Part shown: one piece after another, positions 18,161 through 27,871 of the stretch
Position numbering within the stretch: position 1 is the first letter of the stretch
How the letters are laid out: the number at the start of each line of letters is the position of its first letter
DNA from: an uncultured Acetatifactor sp.
GTDB lineage: Bacteria > Bacillota > Clostridia > Lachnospirales > Lachnospiraceae
Assembly (NCBI GenBank): GCA_947624245.1
Contig: CANQJL010000005.1
Location: 41,084 to 105,083, forward strand
DNA length: 64,000 nucleotides
Direction: 5' to 3'
Notes under the pieces: generated by a model
What the model was told of the DNA's origin: nothing
The model's input: only the letters and a program-made list of their open reading frames with translations
The model's database searches: none
Program-made: the position numbers and the translations under genes

Positions 18161-19705
18161 TCACATCATCGGGGCAAAAAATCTCATGATCCTGCCTAAC
18201 ATTCTGCGGCGGAGAGGAAGCTTCTTATAATCCTCCGGCCGCATTTCTATGCAGCTTTGCAGCGTCTCCTGCATATCCTGCTCTATCCGTGCTATCTGAG
18301 TATTCTTATACAGGACCACTCCGCATTCAAAGTGATGGTAGAGGCTGCGGTAATCCAGATTCACCGTTCCCACTACCGCCTTGGCGTCATCTGCCACGAA
18401 CACTTTGGCATGAACGAAGCCCTTCTCATACTCGCAGATGCGCACGCCCGCGTCCAGAAGCTGGTTATAGTAAGTCTTTGCCAGTGCAAAAGCGTACATT
18501 TTATCCGGTATATGCGGCATGATGATGATCACTTCCACCCCGCGCTTTGCCGCATAGGTCAGCGCCGTCAGCATCTGGTGATCCGGCACCAGATAAGGGG
18601 TCATAATGTGCACATACGTGTGGGCTGTGTTGATGATATCCAGATAGACTCTCTCTCCCACGCGCTCCTTTCCCAGAGGACATACGCTGTAGGGAATCAC
18701 ATAGCCGTCCTTTTCCTGCCGTGCGTCCGCAGGCCGCTCATAGAGAGCATAATTCTCCTCCCCCTTTGAGGAGACGTTCCACATTTCCAAAAACATATAG
18801 GTAAAACGCTCCACGGCATCTCCCGTCAGCCGGACTCCCGCATCCTTCCAGTGGCCGAATCTCATTTTTTCATTGATATACTCGTCCGCCAGATTGAGCC
18901 CGCCCGTAAACGCCACCTTACCGTCGACGACGATGATCTTCCGATGGTCCCTGTTGTTGAAATGAGGGGAAAAGATGGGCTTCACGGGGGAAAAGATCCT
19001 GCACCTGATGCCTTCCCGCTCCAGCTCCTGGACATAGTGGTTCGGCAGATACCACAGCGCGCAGGTGCCGTCAAATATGAATCGTACCTCCACGCCCTGG
19101 CGGGCCTTCTCCTTCAGCACCTCAAGAATCGTATCCCACATTCTTCCCGAGCTGACGATAAAGAACTCCAGAAAAATATATTTTTCCGCCTTCCTGAGCT
19201 CTTCCACCATATCCGGAAACTGCAGGTCGCCCAGCGGGTAATATTTTACCTGGGTGTTCTCATAGACAGGGCTGTTGTCACAATTCCACAGATAATGGGC
19301 CAGCTGTCCCATATGAGGACTCTCTCTGCGCAGTCCGTCCCACACCTTCCTGTCGGAATGCATATTTTCCCGCGTAAATTTCGACAGACCCGTCAGCTTG
19401 CCGTTCATCACCTTCAGGCCCGGCTGAGAGACAATCGTCACATAGAATATGGAACCGAAAACGGGAAAAATGGCGATGGGGAACATCCACGCCAGTTTCA
19501 TGTCCGGATTGCCCGGAGTATTATAGATATATACCAGAGAAGCCGCACTGACGGCAAGAAATAATCCGTAGAACCAGAAGCTGTAGCCCCGCAAAAGGAC
19601 ATATCCTATGAAAAGCAATGCCAGCTGAGCCAAAAATCCCACCAGGATCATTGCTGTCCTTCCGTAGATGACCGTCTTGAACTTTACCCGCTTCTGCTTT
19701 TCCAT
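18161..19705 (-). CDS. cls: Cardiolipin synthase, phospholipase D family
   Basis: 514 residues. Two N-terminal membrane helices (about residues 13-35 and 40-57) and a third hydrophobic stretch near 70-90 are followed by two PLD domains, each with its HKD motif: HRKIIVVDGK, then GGLN in the first, and HAKVFVADDAK, then GTVNLDYRS in the second. It condenses two phosphatidylglycerol molecules to cardiolipin and glycerol. It starts 4 nt after the MarR gene, so the pair forms a small operon at the tail of the fatty-acid cluster, a sensible lipid-related grouping. Confidence 0.93.
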   Translation of the reverse strand: MEKQKRVKFKTVIYGRTAMILVGFLAQLALLFIGYVLLRGYSFWFYGLFLAVSAASLVYIYNTPGNPDMKLAWMFPIAIFPVFGSIFYVTIVSQPGLKVMNGKLTGLSKFTRENMHSDRKVWDGLRRESPHMGQLAHYLWNCDNSPVYENTQVKYYPLGDLQFPDMVEELRKAEKYIFLEFFIVSSGRMWDTILEVLKEKARQGVEVRFIFDGTCALWYLPNHYVQELEREGIRCRIFSPVKPIFSPHFNNRDHRKIIVVDGKVAFTGGLNLADEYINEKMRFGHWKDAGVRLTGDAVERFTYMFLEMWNVSSKGEENYALYERPADARQEKDGYVIPYSVCPLGKERVGERVYLDIINTAHTYVHIMTPYLVPDHQMLTALTYAAKRGVEVIIIMPHIPDKMYAFALAKTYYNQLLDAGVRICEYEKGFVHAKVFVADDAKAVVGTVNLDYRSLYHHFECGVVLYKNTQIARIEQDMQETLQSCIEMRPEDYKKLPLRRRMLGRIMRFFAPMM

Positions 19706-19709
19706 TTAC

Positions 19710-20165
19710 CTATACCGATATTCCCGACGCCGTTTCCAAAAAGCTGTTAAGATTTACAAGGCACCGATACAGTATCTCCGTTTCGTCTTCCTTTAAATCC
19801 TTGACGATGGCGCGGATCATTTTCTTATGAAAATCCCGATGATGATAAAATGCTTTTCTTCCTTTTTCGGTCAGCGTGACGTAGACGACGCGCTTGTCCT
19901 CGAGGCTTCTCTCCCGCTGTATATACCCCTTTTTCTCCAGTCCGTTCATATTTGTCGTAAGCGTGCCGACCGTGACCGACAGCCTGCCGGCAATCACGGA
20001 CATATTGCGGGGTTCTTCCACGCCCACAGCCTCGATAATGTGCAGATCATTGTTGCTGATATCCTTATATGCCTCCGTAATGACCGCTTTTGCCTCCATG
20101 TCCATCACATGGTCGAACAGATTGATCAGCAGTTCATTCAGAGAGCGCGTTGTACTCTGCTCCAT
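19710..20165 (-). CDS. MarR-family regulator, probable FabT-like regulator of fatty-acid synthesis
   Basis: 151 residues with a winged-helix MarR domain: recognition helix region AGRLSVTVGTLTTNMNGLEKKGYI and wing RERSLEDKRVVYVTLTEKG. In streptococci FabT, a MarR protein encoded in the fab cluster, represses it when acyl-ACP is abundant. The same role is inferred here from location and from three TTTGA-N3-TCAA palindromes before acpP. Unlike in streptococci, the gene lies at the promoter-distal end of the cluster, and the 77-nt gap upstream holds an AATTT-GGT-AAATT inverted repeat that could be autoregulatory. Confidence 0.8.
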   Translation of the reverse strand: MEQSTTRSLNELLINLFDHVMDMEAKAVITEAYKDISNNDLHIIEAVGVEEPRNMSVIAGRLSVTVGTLTTNMNGLEKKGYIQRERSLEDKRVVYVTLTEKGRKAFYHHRDFHKKMIRAIVKDLKEDETEILYRCLVNLNSFLETASGISV

Positions 20166-20242
20166 TTTATCATTGATGCCTTTCTTTTCATTTTATAATT
20201 TACCAAATTTATACAAAAAGTCAAATGCTTTTTGCCGCGGCC
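20166..20242 (-). promoter_or_regulatory. Probable promoter and operator region of the marR-cls pair
   Basis: On the minus strand TTGACT (within TTTGACTTTTTG) is followed after 16 bp by TAAATT, a moderate promoter. The inverted repeat AATTT-GGT-AAATT overlaps the putative -10. This gives the regulator a start site separate from the fab operon. Both elements are weak and the call is tentative. Confidence 0.4.
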
Positions 20243-21211
20243 CTACTGCCATTCCATGACGCAGGAGCCGTAGGTAAGTCCCGCCCCGAAACCGGACAGC
20301 ACCAGCTTCATTCCCGCCTGCAGCTTTCCCTGCCTGTTCAGCTCGTCCAGAAGCACGGGGATTGCCGCGGAGGACATATTGCCCACCCTGTCCAGATTGA
20401 CGGGGAAGCGGGAAATATCCGCGCCAAGACGCTTGGCAATGCCCTCTATGATCCTTCTGTTCGCCTGATGCAGCACAAAGAGATCCACCTCCTCCACGGC
20501 GATACCGGTCTTATGCAGCACCTCCGTGATGCTCTCCGGCACCTGCCGCACCGCGAACGCAAAGACCTCGCGGCCGTCCATCTGCACATAGGGGGCTTCC
20601 ATCTCCAGGCTGACAAAGGGATTTTTCAGCGGCCGACTGTCACATTTGAGCACGTCGCCCCTGGAGCCGTCGGAATGCTGCACAAATCCCAGCAGACCGC
20701 CTCTGTCGCATTTCTCCACCAGACATGCGCCCGCGCCGTCGCCAAAGAGGATACAGGTGCCTCTGTCGGTCCAGTCTACGATCTTGGACAGCACCTCGCC
20801 GCCCGCCACGAGAGCATTCCGATATATGCCGGCCTCCACATAAGCGCAGGCCGTGTTCAGTGCAAAGAGAAAGCCCGCGCATGCCGCATTCAGGTCGAAG
20901 GCCACCGCCCGATCGGCGCCCAGCGCACTCTGCACCTGGCAGGCGGCGCAGGGGATTCCCCGCTCCGGACTGCAGGTGGCCACGAGCAAAAGCTCCACCT
21001 CCGACGCCTGACGGCCGGCGTTCTCCAGCGCCCTGCCGCACGCCTGGGCGGTCAGGGACACCAGTGTCTCTCCCGTGGAAATATGCCTGCTGCCGATTCC
21101 CGTCCTCTCTCTGATCCACTCGTCCGAGGTGTCCACCCGGCTCTCCAGCTCCTTGTTGGTGACCTGCTTTTTCGGAAGCGCGCTTCCGGTTCCGATGATT
21201 CTTATCGCCAT
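20243..21211 (-). CDS. fabH: 3-oxoacyl-ACP synthase III (KASIII)
   Basis: 322 residues from ATG 21211 (MAIRIIGTGSALPKKQVTN); the frame is open to 21265 but the extra residues are outside the family. It condenses acetyl-CoA or another primer with malonyl-ACP to start fatty-acid synthesis. The Cys-His-Asn triad is present: Cys in LNAACAGFLFAL, His in VLHQANRRI, Asn in VGNMSSAAIP. It is the last enzyme gene of the operon, whereas in many Firmicutes it is the first. Confidence 0.96.
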   Translation of the reverse strand: MAIRIIGTGSALPKKQVTNKELESRVDTSDEWIRERTGIGSRHISTGETLVSLTAQACGRALENAGRQASEVELLLVATCSPERGIPCAACQVQSALGADRAVAFDLNAACAGFLFALNTACAYVEAGIYRNALVAGGEVLSKIVDWTDRGTCILFGDGAGACLVEKCDRGGLLGFVQHSDGSRGDVLKCDSRPLKNPFVSLEMEAPYVQMDGREVFAFAVRQVPESITEVLHKTGIAVEEVDLFVLHQANRRIIEGIAKRLGADISRFPVNLDRVGNMSSAAIPVLLDELNRQGKLQAGMKLVLSGFGAGLTYGSCVMEWQ

Positions 21212-21285
21212 ACCAAACCTTACCTTCCCGCCATGCCGCCTGCGCGGCAGAACCTTGACCTGCACGGAACAAATTCCGCGGCATA

Positions 21286-23073
21286 CTAAAAGCTACGAAA
21301 ACGCTTGTATCTCTGCTCCGCGATTTCCTCGCCGCTCATTCCCTGATATTTCTGCAGGAACTCCTTTATTTTCTCCTTCATATATCCGCCGATGGCCTCC
21401 ACCGTGCCGTCGTCCGCACCGCCGAACTCCGGAATGATCTGCTCGATCACATTCAGCTTCTTCAGGTCCTGCGCGGTAATGCGCATGACCTCGCTGGCCT
21501 CCCTGGCTCTGGAGGAGTCCTTCCAGAGAATGGAGGCGAATCCCTCGGGGGAGAGAACGGAATAGGTGGCATTCTCCAGCATCCAGACTTCGTTGCCCAC
21601 GGCCGTGGCCAGCGCGCCGCCGCTTCCTCCCTCGCCGATGAAAATGCAGAGCACGGGCACCTTCAGGGCTGCCATCTCCTTGAGATTTCGCGCGATCGCC
21701 TCGCCCTGTCCCCGCTCCTCCGCCTCGATGCCGCAGAAAGCGCCGGCCGTATTTACGAAGCTGATAATGGGACGATGGAACTTCTCGGCCTGCTTCATCA
21801 GGCGCAGCGCCTTGCGATAGCCCTCCGGCATGGGCATACCGAAGTTGCGCTCCTGACACTCCCTGATGTTTTTCCCCTTGTGGTCCGCGATCACCGTGAC
21901 GGGCTGACCGTCCAGAAACGCGATGCCGCCCACGATGGCAGGGTCGTCGCGAAAGGCTCTGTCCCCGTGCGCCTCCACAAAATAGTCAAAGATATGATTC
22001 ATGTAGTCGATGGCGGAAGGTCTCTCCGCCTTGCGGACGGCCTTGACCTTTTCCCAGGCGTTCTTGGGACGCACCTTCCACGCCTGCTCCTTTAAGATCT
22101 CGTTCAGCACAAAATGAAAATCGGTGCCGGGCGTGAACTCCGCATACCGCTTCTCTTTGTACTGATGCGCCTTCACCAGAAAATAAATGGTCTTCTTCAG
22201 ATCTTCTCTCCGCACGATACCGTCGATAATACCGTGCTCCACCAGAAATTCCGCCGTCTGGAACCCTGCGGGCAGCTCCTGGCCGATGGTCTGCTTGATG
22301 ACTCTGGGACCGGCAAAGCCGATCAGCGCGCCGGGCTCCGCCATGATTACATCGCCCAGCATACCGAAGCTGGCTGTGACGCCGCCTGTGGTGGGATCGG
22401 TCAGCACGGTGCAGTACAAAAGCCCCGCCTCTCCCAGCTTCTGAATGGCCGCGGAAGTCTTTGCCATCTGCATCAGGGAGACGATTCCCTCCTGCATTCT
22501 GGCGCCGCCGGAACAGCAGAACAGAAATACCGGCAGTTTCAATTCGATGGCCCGCTCCACGGCGGCGGTGATCTTCTCCCCTACCGCCTGACCCATGCTG
22601 GCCATCAGAAAACGGGAATCGCAGATGCCCAGCACAATGTCCTCTCCGAACACCTTACAGCGCCCCACGGTCACCGCCTCGTCCAGACCCGTCTTCTCCC
22701 TCGCTTCCTCCAGCTTCTCCTCATACCCCTCGTATGCCAGCGGATTCCGAACGGGCATATCCGTAAACCACGGCTCGAAGGTACGGGAATCCGCCACCAT
22801 TTTGATACGGTTGGGGACTTTCACCCGAAAATAACCGTTGCATTCATAGCAGATATATTTTTTTCGCACGACTCTGTCGCGGTCCACCGCCTTGCCGCAC
22901 TTGGGACAGCGGATCAGACAGACCTCCTTCACCGGAGGCAAATCCGTTGCGCCGGCCTCGGGAGAAATCTCATCGGCCGGCCGGCTCTCTGCGTTCTTCC
23001 CTGCAGAGAAAGCATTCTGTCTGCCGAATTTTCTTGCAAAATATTCCGCACGTTTTTCCTTCAATAAGCTCAT
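21286..23073 (-). CDS. accDA: Fused acetyl-CoA carboxylase carboxyltransferase, beta plus alpha
   Basis: 595 residues from ATG 23073. The N-terminal half (about 1-300) is AccD: a four-cysteine zinc ribbon (CPKCGK and CYEC) followed by the beta carboxyltransferase domain with [11 protein letters not shown] and [15 protein letters not shown]. The C-terminal half (about 310-595) is AccA, with [23 protein letters not shown] and [13 protein letters not shown]. Together they transfer the carboxyl group from carboxybiotin to acetyl-CoA. In E. coli and Bacillus these are separate proteins; here one frame without an internal stop covers both. The partner subunits AccB and AccC are not in the window. 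Confidence 0.95.
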   Translation of the reverse strand: MSLLKEKRAEYFARKFGRQNAFSAGKNAESRPADEISPEAGATDLPPVKEVCLIRCPKCGKAVDRDRVVRKKYICYECNGYFRVKVPNRIKMVADSRTFEPWFTDMPVRNPLAYEGYEEKLEEAREKTGLDEAVTVGRCKVFGEDIVLGICDSRFLMASMGQAVGEKITAAVERAIELKLPVFLFCCSGGARMQEGIVSLMQMAKTSAAIQKLGEAGLLYCTVLTDPTTGGVTASFGMLGDVIMAEPGALIGFAGPRVIKQTIGQELPAGFQTAEFLVEHGIIDGIVRREDLKKTIYFLVKAHQYKEKRYAEFTPGTDFHFVLNEILKEQAWKVRPKNAWEKVKAVRKAERPSAIDYMNHIFDYFVEAHGDRAFRDDPAIVGGIAFLDGQPVTVIADHKGKNIRECQERNFGMPMPEGYRKALRLMKQAEKFHRPIISFVNTAGAFCGIEAEERGQGEAIARNLKEMAALKVPVLCIFIGEGGSGGALATAVGNEVWMLENATYSVLSPEGFASILWKDSSRAREASEVMRITAQDLKKLNVIEQIIPEFGGADDGTVEAIGGYMKEKIKEFLQKYQGMSGEEIAEQRYKRFRSF

Positions 23074-23110
23074 CACCGCACCATACCTTTCCGCAATACC
23101 ATGACGAATC

Positions 23111-23539
23111 CTACTCGATGGCAAAAGTCAGCTCCGCCTCGGCTGCCGTCCTGCCGTCCACGCTGGCTATCGCCCTGCCCACTCCGATGGGCCCTTTTGC
23201 CTTGACGATGGTCGTCTCCAGCATCAGCACATCGCCGGGCATGACCTTCTGACGAAATCTCGCTTTATCGATCCCTGCAAAGTAGGCCGTGCGCCCTTTG
23301 AACTCCGGTTTGGACAAGACGGCCACGGCCCCCACCTGCGCAAGGGCCTCCAGAATCAGCACCCCGGGCATGACCGGATTGCCCGGGAAATGTCCCGCAA
23401 AAAAAGGCTCGTTCCCGCTGACACACTTTTTCCCCAGCGCCCGCACACCGCTCTCCAGCTCCTCAATCGTGTCTATGAGCAGAAAGGGATACCTGTGGGG
23501 AATGATCTCCATGATTTCTTTTGCCGTATATACCGCCAT
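23111..23539 (-). CDS. fabZ: 3-hydroxyacyl-ACP dehydratase
   Basis: 142 residues, a single hot-dog fold. The catalytic His is in [10 protein letters not shown] and the catalytic Glu in [14 protein letters not shown]. It dehydrates 3-hydroxyacyl-ACP to trans-2-enoyl-ACP. The gene begins one base after fabF ends. No fabM or second dehydratase is nearby, so how unsaturated chains arise is not answered by this cluster. Confidence 0.97.
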   Translation of the reverse strand: MAVYTAKEIMEIIPHRYPFLLIDTIEELESGVRALGKKCVSGNEPFFAGHFPGNPVMPGVLILEALAQVGAVAVLSKPEFKGRTAYFAGIDKARFRQKVMPGDVLMLETTIVKAKGPIGVGRAIASVDGRTAAEAELTFAIE

Positions 23540-23540
23540 G

Positions 23541-24776
23541 TCAGGCCTCCTTGTATTTTCCTATCAGAATACTTGCATTGTGTCCGCCGAATCCCAGAGA
23601 ATTGCTCAGCGCATACGGAATCTCCTCCGCACAGCTCTCCATGCAGTAGTCCAGGTCCAGCTCCTCGCCGGGGGCCTTAAGTCCCACGGTCCTGTGGAGA
23701 AATCCCTCCTGCAGCTCCTTCACGCAAGTGATGAATTCCACCGCGCCCGCCGCGCCCAGAAGATGCCCCACCATGGATTTGGTGGAATTGATCTTCACAT
23801 TCTTTGCGCAGTCCCCAAAAGCCAGCTTGATCGCCCTGGTCTCAAAGAGATCGTTATGATGCGTGCCGGTGCCGTGGGCGTTGATATACGTCACGTCTGC
23901 AGGCGTCACGCCGCCGTCCGCCATGGCGTTTTTCATCGCCTTTGCCGCCCCCGCGCCGTCCTCCGCGGGGGAGGTGATGTGGTAGGCGTCGGAAGAACAG
24001 CCGTAGCCCAGCACCTCGGCGTAAATGTGCGCGCCGCGTTTCAACGCGTGCTCCAGCTCCTCCAGAATCACAATGCCGGCGCCCTCTCCCATCACAAAAC
24101 CGCTTCTGTCCTTGTCAAAGGGAATGGAGCATCTTGCGGGATCCGTGCTGTCGGAAAGAGCCGTCAGGGACGTAAATCCGGCAATGCCGATGGGTGTCAC
24201 CGCGCTCTCCGTTCCGCCCGCCGCCATAACGTCGGCATCGCCGTACTGAATGGCGCGGAAGGCCTCGCCGATACAGTTCGTGCCCGTGGCACAGGCAGTG
24301 ACCACATTGATGCTCTTGCCCTTCAGACCGTACTGAATGCTCACATTTCCCGCCGCCATATTGGAGATCATCAGCGGCACAAAGAGGGGACTCACTCTGG
24401 AGGGCCCTTTCTCCAACAGCCTGCCATGCTCCCTCTCCATGGCCTGAAGACTGCCTATGCCGCTTCCGACGACACAGCCGATCCGATAGGGATCCTCTTT
24501 TTCCATATCAAGGTCCGCGTCCGCCAGGGCCTCGCCTGCTGCCGCCACCGCGAACTGGCAGAACCGCTCCATGCGTCTGGCGGTCTTTTTGTCCATATAT
24601 TTCTCCGGTTCAAAATCCTTGACCTCCGCCGCCAATTTACATTTATAGTCCGACGCATCAAAACCCGTGATCGGCGCAAAGCCGATCTTTTCCTGCTTTA
24701 CGCTGCTCCAGAATTCCTCTACGCTGTTGCCGATGGGAGTCACGGCCCCCATACCTGTCACAACCACTCGCCGCAT
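23541..24776 (-). CDS. fabF: 3-oxoacyl-ACP synthase II (KASII)
   Basis: 411 residues, full length. The Cys-His-His triad of elongating condensing enzymes is visible: Cys in [14 protein letters not shown], His in [11 protein letters not shown] and His in [15 protein letters not shown]. It extends acyl-ACP by two carbons using malonyl-ACP. The N-terminus [17 protein letters not shown] is typical of FabF. Confidence 0.98.
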   Translation of the reverse strand: MRRVVVTGMGAVTPIGNSVEEFWSSVKQEKIGFAPITGFDASDYKCKLAAEVKDFEPEKYMDKKTARRMERFCQFAVAAAGEALADADLDMEKEDPYRIGCVVGSGIGSLQAMEREHGRLLEKGPSRVSPLFVPLMISNMAAGNVSIQYGLKGKSINVVTACATGTNCIGEAFRAIQYGDADVMAAGGTESAVTPIGIAGFTSLTALSDSTDPARCSIPFDKDRSGFVMGEGAGIVILEELEHALKRGAHIYAEVLGYGCSSDAYHITSPAEDGAGAAKAMKNAMADGGVTPADVTYINAHGTGTHHNDLFETRAIKLAFGDCAKNVKINSTKSMVGHLLGAAGAVEFITCVKELQEGFLHRTVGLKAPGEELDLDYCMESCAEEIPYALSNSLGFGGHNASILIGKYKEA

Positions 24777-24796
24777 CTTTGTCTCTCCTTCCGTGC

Positions 24797-25576
24797 CTAC
24801 ATGGCCATTCCGCCGTCAACGTGTATCACCTGACCGGTAATGTAATCCGAGCATTTTCCGGCAAGAAATACCGCCGTCTGCGCAATATCCTCCGGACTGC
24901 CGATCCTTCCCATGGGAATCAGGGAAAGCAGTGACTCCTTCGCCTTCTCCGACATGGAATCCGTCATGTCTGTGGCAATATACCCGGGAGCAATGGCATT
25001 GACGCAGATTCCTCTGCCCGCCAGCTCTCTTGCCACGCTCTTCGTCAGGCCGATCAGCCCCGCCTTGGAAGCGGAATAATTGGACTGCCCCGCATTGCCT
25101 ATGACACCGGAGACAGATGATATGTTGATCACCTTGCCGCCCCGCTGTTTCAAAAAATATTTGGACAGATGGCGGATCGTATTGAACGCCCCCTTCAGGT
25201 TGGTGTCCAGCACCCTGTCATACTCCTCCTCCGTCATGCGCAGGATCAGATTGTCTCTGGTCACGCCGGCGTTGTTGACCAATATGTCCACATGGCCGTA
25301 TCTTTCGATCAGGTCCTCCGCCATTTTTCCGCAGGCGGTATAGTCGGACACATCGCATCCCACCGCTTCCGCGGTTCCTCCGTTCTGTTCTATGAGCGCC
25401 ACCACTTCCAGCGCCCGCTCCCTCGATCCGTTGTAATTCACCGCCACGACGGCGCCCTGCTCGGCAAGCGCCAGCGCAATGGCTCTGCCGATTCCCCTGC
25501 CGGCTCCTGTCACCAGCGCCACCTTGCCGGCAAGCTGTCCGCCATGACCGTGCCCGCTCTGCTCTATCGTCTCCAT
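24797..25576 (-). CDS. fabG: 3-oxoacyl-ACP reductase
   Basis: 259 residues, a classical short-chain dehydrogenase: cofactor loop TGAGRGIGRAIA, NNAGVTRDNL, and the Ser-Tyr-Lys triad in ISSVSG and NYSASKAGLIG. It reduces 3-oxoacyl-ACP with NADPH. The first ~15 residues (METIEQSGHGHGGQLAGK) form a short Gly/His-rich extension not usual in FabG; the start might be downstream, though no better ribosome-binding site was seen. Confidence 0.97.
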   Translation of the reverse strand: METIEQSGHGHGGQLAGKVALVTGAGRGIGRAIALALAEQGAVVAVNYNGSRERALEVVALIEQNGGTAEAVGCDVSDYTACGKMAEDLIERYGHVDILVNNAGVTRDNLILRMTEEEYDRVLDTNLKGAFNTIRHLSKYFLKQRGGKVINISSVSGVIGNAGQSNYSASKAGLIGLTKSVARELAGRGICVNAIAPGYIATDMTDSMSEKAKESLLSLIPMGRIGSPEDIAQTAVFLAGKCSDYITGQVIHVDGGMAM

Positions 25577-25602
25577 ACCTGTCTGCTCCTCCGTGAAATC
25601 CC

Positions 25603-26535
25603 TTACATTTTCTCCTGCATTTCTTCCTGCAGTTTCTCCATGTCCGCCACGGTCTCCACGTTCCTGACCGTCACGTTCCTGTCGATCTTGCGCAAAAATC
25701 CCGTCAGCGTCCTGCCGGGACCGATCTCAATGAAAGTGTCCGTCCCGTCTGCGATCATCCGCTCCACGGACTCCCGCCATCTGACGGTACCGCAGACCTG
25801 CTTTGCCAGAAGTTCTTTTACCACAGAGCGCTCCGTCACAGGCGCCGCCTCCACATTGCAGTAATAGGGAATCACGGGATCGTTCACCTCTACCTCTCTA
25901 AGCTCTGCCGCCAGCTTCTCGCCGGCCCCTGCAAGAAGCTTTGAGTGGAAGGGTCCGCTTACCTTTAAGGGCACGCACTTGCGGGCGCCGGCCTCCGTCA
26001 GCTTTTCCGCCGCCTCCTGTACCGCCCGCTCCTCTCCGGTGATCACGATCTGGCCGGGGCAGTTGTCATTTGCGATCGACACGATACCGTCCACGGAATC
26101 GCAGACGCCGGCAATGATCTGCGCATCCAGTCCCAGAACGGCCGTCATGGCTCCGCCGACGGGATAAGCCTCCTGCATATAGATACCGCGGCTTCGGATC
26201 AGACGGAACAGATCCTGCAGCTCCATGACCTCGGCTGCCGCCAACGCCCCGTATTCTCCGAGGCTTAAGCCCGCGCAGCAGTCCGCCCGAAATCCCTTCT
26301 CCTGCAGGACCTTGAGAATCGCCACCTCCGTAGTCAGCATGGCAATCTGTGTGTACTCGGTAATATTCAGCCGATCGTTTTCGGTAAAGCACAGCTCTGC
26401 CACATCCAACCCCGTGGCCTTCTGCGCCAGCTCATACACCTTGCGCGCCGTGTCGAAGGTATCATAAAAATCCTTCCCCATACCGCAGTACTGGGCTCCC
26501 TGTCCGGGAAAAATAAATGCCGTCTTGCTCATCAT
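25603..26535 (-). CDS. fabD: Malonyl-CoA:ACP transacylase
   Basis: 309-310 residues. The nucleophile elbow is GLSLGEYGAL, and the catalytic His is in VSGPFHSKLL. It moves the malonyl group from CoA to ACP. Adjacent ATG codons at 26535 and 26532 are both possible; GAGG spacing favours the second (MSKTAFIFPGQGAQ). Confidence 0.97.
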   Translation of the reverse strand: MMSKTAFIFPGQGAQYCGMGKDFYDTFDTARKVYELAQKATGLDVAELCFTENDRLNITEYTQIAMLTTEVAILKVLQEKGFRADCCAGLSLGEYGALAAAEVMELQDLFRLIRSRGIYMQEAYPVGGAMTAVLGLDAQIIAGVCDSVDGIVSIANDNCPGQIVITGEERAVQEAAEKLTEAGARKCVPLKVSGPFHSKLLAGAGEKLAAELREVEVNDPVIPYYCNVEAAPVTERSVVKELLAKQVCGTVRWRESVERMIADGTDTFIEIGPGRTLTGFLRKIDRNVTVRNVETVADMEKLQEEMQEKM

Positions 26536-26594
26536 TCCTCACTTTTCCGCCGCAAAAGAGGCTCTCGCGCCGCTCGGGAGAGAACCGCCGTCTG

Positions 26595-27536
26595 CTAGTT
26601 CTTTCCCGAAAGCAGCGCCTGAGCCTGCTCCATGATCTCCTGTATGATCTCCTCGCAGCTTAACTCTTCCTTGACCAGCCCTGCGATCTGGCCTGCCATG
26701 ACGGTGCCGTTCACAACATCGCCCTCTATCACGGCCTTGCGCAGGGACCCGAGGGTCAGTTGCTCCAATTCCATAAAGTCCGCGCCCTCTTTCTCCAGGC
26801 GCAGGTACTCCTTCGTCATCTTGTTTCTCAGGGAACGCACCGGATGTCCGGTACTCATGCCCGTCACCTCGGAATCAATGTCCGAAGCCTTGAGCAGCTT
26901 TTCCTTATAGTTGGCATGTACGATGGATTCCTTCGCCGCCACAAAGCGGGTGCCCATCTGTACGCCCTCGGCGCCCAGCATCAGAGCCGCCGCCAGTCCT
27001 CGTCCGTCGGCGATTCCGCCCGCTGCGATCACGGGAACGGAAACCGCGTCCACCACCTGAGGCACCAGCGCCATCGTCGTGATGCTGCCGATGTGTCCGC
27101 CGCTCTCCATGCCTTCCGCCACTACCGCGTCGGCTCCCGCGCGCTCCATCATTTTTGCCATGGCCACGCTGGCCACCACCGGAATCACCTTTACTCCGGC
27201 CTCTTTCCACATACCCATGAACTTGGAGGGATTCCCCGCGCCGGTGGTGACCACGGGAACGCCTTCCTCGACTACAATCTTGGCTACCTCCTCCGCATTG
27301 GGGTTCAAAAGCATCACATTGACGCCAAAGGGTCTGTCCGTCAGCTCTCTGCACTTTCTGACCTGCTCCCGCACTACCTCAGGGGGCGCAGACGCGGCTC
27401 CGATCAGTCCGATGCCGCCCGCGTTGGAGACAGCCGCCGCCAGATGGTATTCCGCCACCCAAGCCATGCCTCCCTGAATGATGGGATATGTGATTCCCAG
27501 AAGCTCTGTCAATCTCGTCTTCACACCAGCAACCAT
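26595..27536 (-). CDS. fabK: Enoyl-ACP reductase II, FMN-dependent
   Basis: 313 residues, a TIM-barrel flavoprotein of the nitronate monooxygenase/FabK superfamily: QGGMAWVAEYHLAAAVSNAGG, GAGNPSKF, and the FMN phosphate-binding region VIAAGGIADGRGLAAALMLGAEGVQMGTRF. It carries out the last reduction of each elongation cycle and replaces the triclosan-sensitive FabI, which is not seen. Position right after acpP and before fabD matches streptococcal and clostridial clusters and separates it from true nitronate monooxygenases. Confidence 0.93.
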   Translation of the reverse strand: MVAGVKTRLTELLGITYPIIQGGMAWVAEYHLAAAVSNAGGIGLIGAASAPPEVVREQVRKCRELTDRPFGVNVMLLNPNAEEVAKIVVEEGVPVVTTGAGNPSKFMGMWKEAGVKVIPVVASVAMAKMMERAGADAVVAEGMESGGHIGSITTMALVPQVVDAVSVPVIAAGGIADGRGLAAALMLGAEGVQMGTRFVAAKESIVHANYKEKLLKASDIDSEVTGMSTGHPVRSLRNKMTKEYLRLEKEGADFMELEQLTLGSLRKAVIEGDVVNGTVMAGQIAGLVKEELSCEEIIQEIMEQAQALLSGKN

Positions 27537-27549
27537 ACCTTTCCGAAAT

Positions 27550-27780
27550 TTACGCTACGCCCTTATCCTTCAGATAATTCAGCACGTCGCCCACGGTTGA
27601 CAGCTTCTCCAGGTCTTCGGAAGGAATCTCGATACCGAACTCATCCTCCAGAGCCATCACCAGCTCAAACAGGTCCAGGGAATCGGCGTTCAGATCGTCC
27701 TTAAAGCTTGTGCTCTCCGTGATCTCCACTCCGTCTGCATTCAACTTCTCCTCAATGACTTCCTTGACTTTCTCTAACAT
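27550..27780 (-). CDS. acpP: Acyl carrier protein
   Basis: 76 residues from ATG 27780 (MLEKVKEVIEEKLN), 7 nt behind AAGGAG; the frame is open to 27843 but that part is the operator-bearing leader. The phosphopantetheine-accepting Ser is in DLNADSLDLFELVM. The protein is acidic as expected. It is the first gene of the fab operon. Confidence 0.97.
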   Translation of the reverse strand: MLEKVKEVIEEKLNADGVEITESTSFKDDLNADSLDLFELVMALEDEFGIEIPSEDLEKLSTVGDVLNYLKDKGVA

Positions 27781-27815
27781 AATCGTTCTCCTTTTTGATG
27801 TTTTTATTGTTTTCG

Positions 27816-27859
27816 TTTGATAGTCAAGTATTTTGAATATCAATTATTTTGACTTTCAA
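27816..27859. promoter_or_regulatory. Three tandem FabT-like operators
   Basis: Three palindromes of the form TTTGA-N3-TCAA lie at 27816-27827, 27832-27843 and 27848-27859, with centres exactly 16 bp apart. The form agrees with the known streptococcal FabT site (TTTGATTATCAAA-like). They lie just downstream of the predicted transcription start of acpP, in its untranslated leader, so a bound repressor would block elongation or promoter clearance rather than cover the -35. Confidence 0.8.
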
Positions 27860-27871
27860 ACAACTTAGTTT

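Noticed and set aside
26595..27536. Nitronate monooxygenase rather than FabK
   Set aside because: The families share a fold, but position between acpP and fabD and the complete absence of another enoyl reductase in the operon favour FabK.
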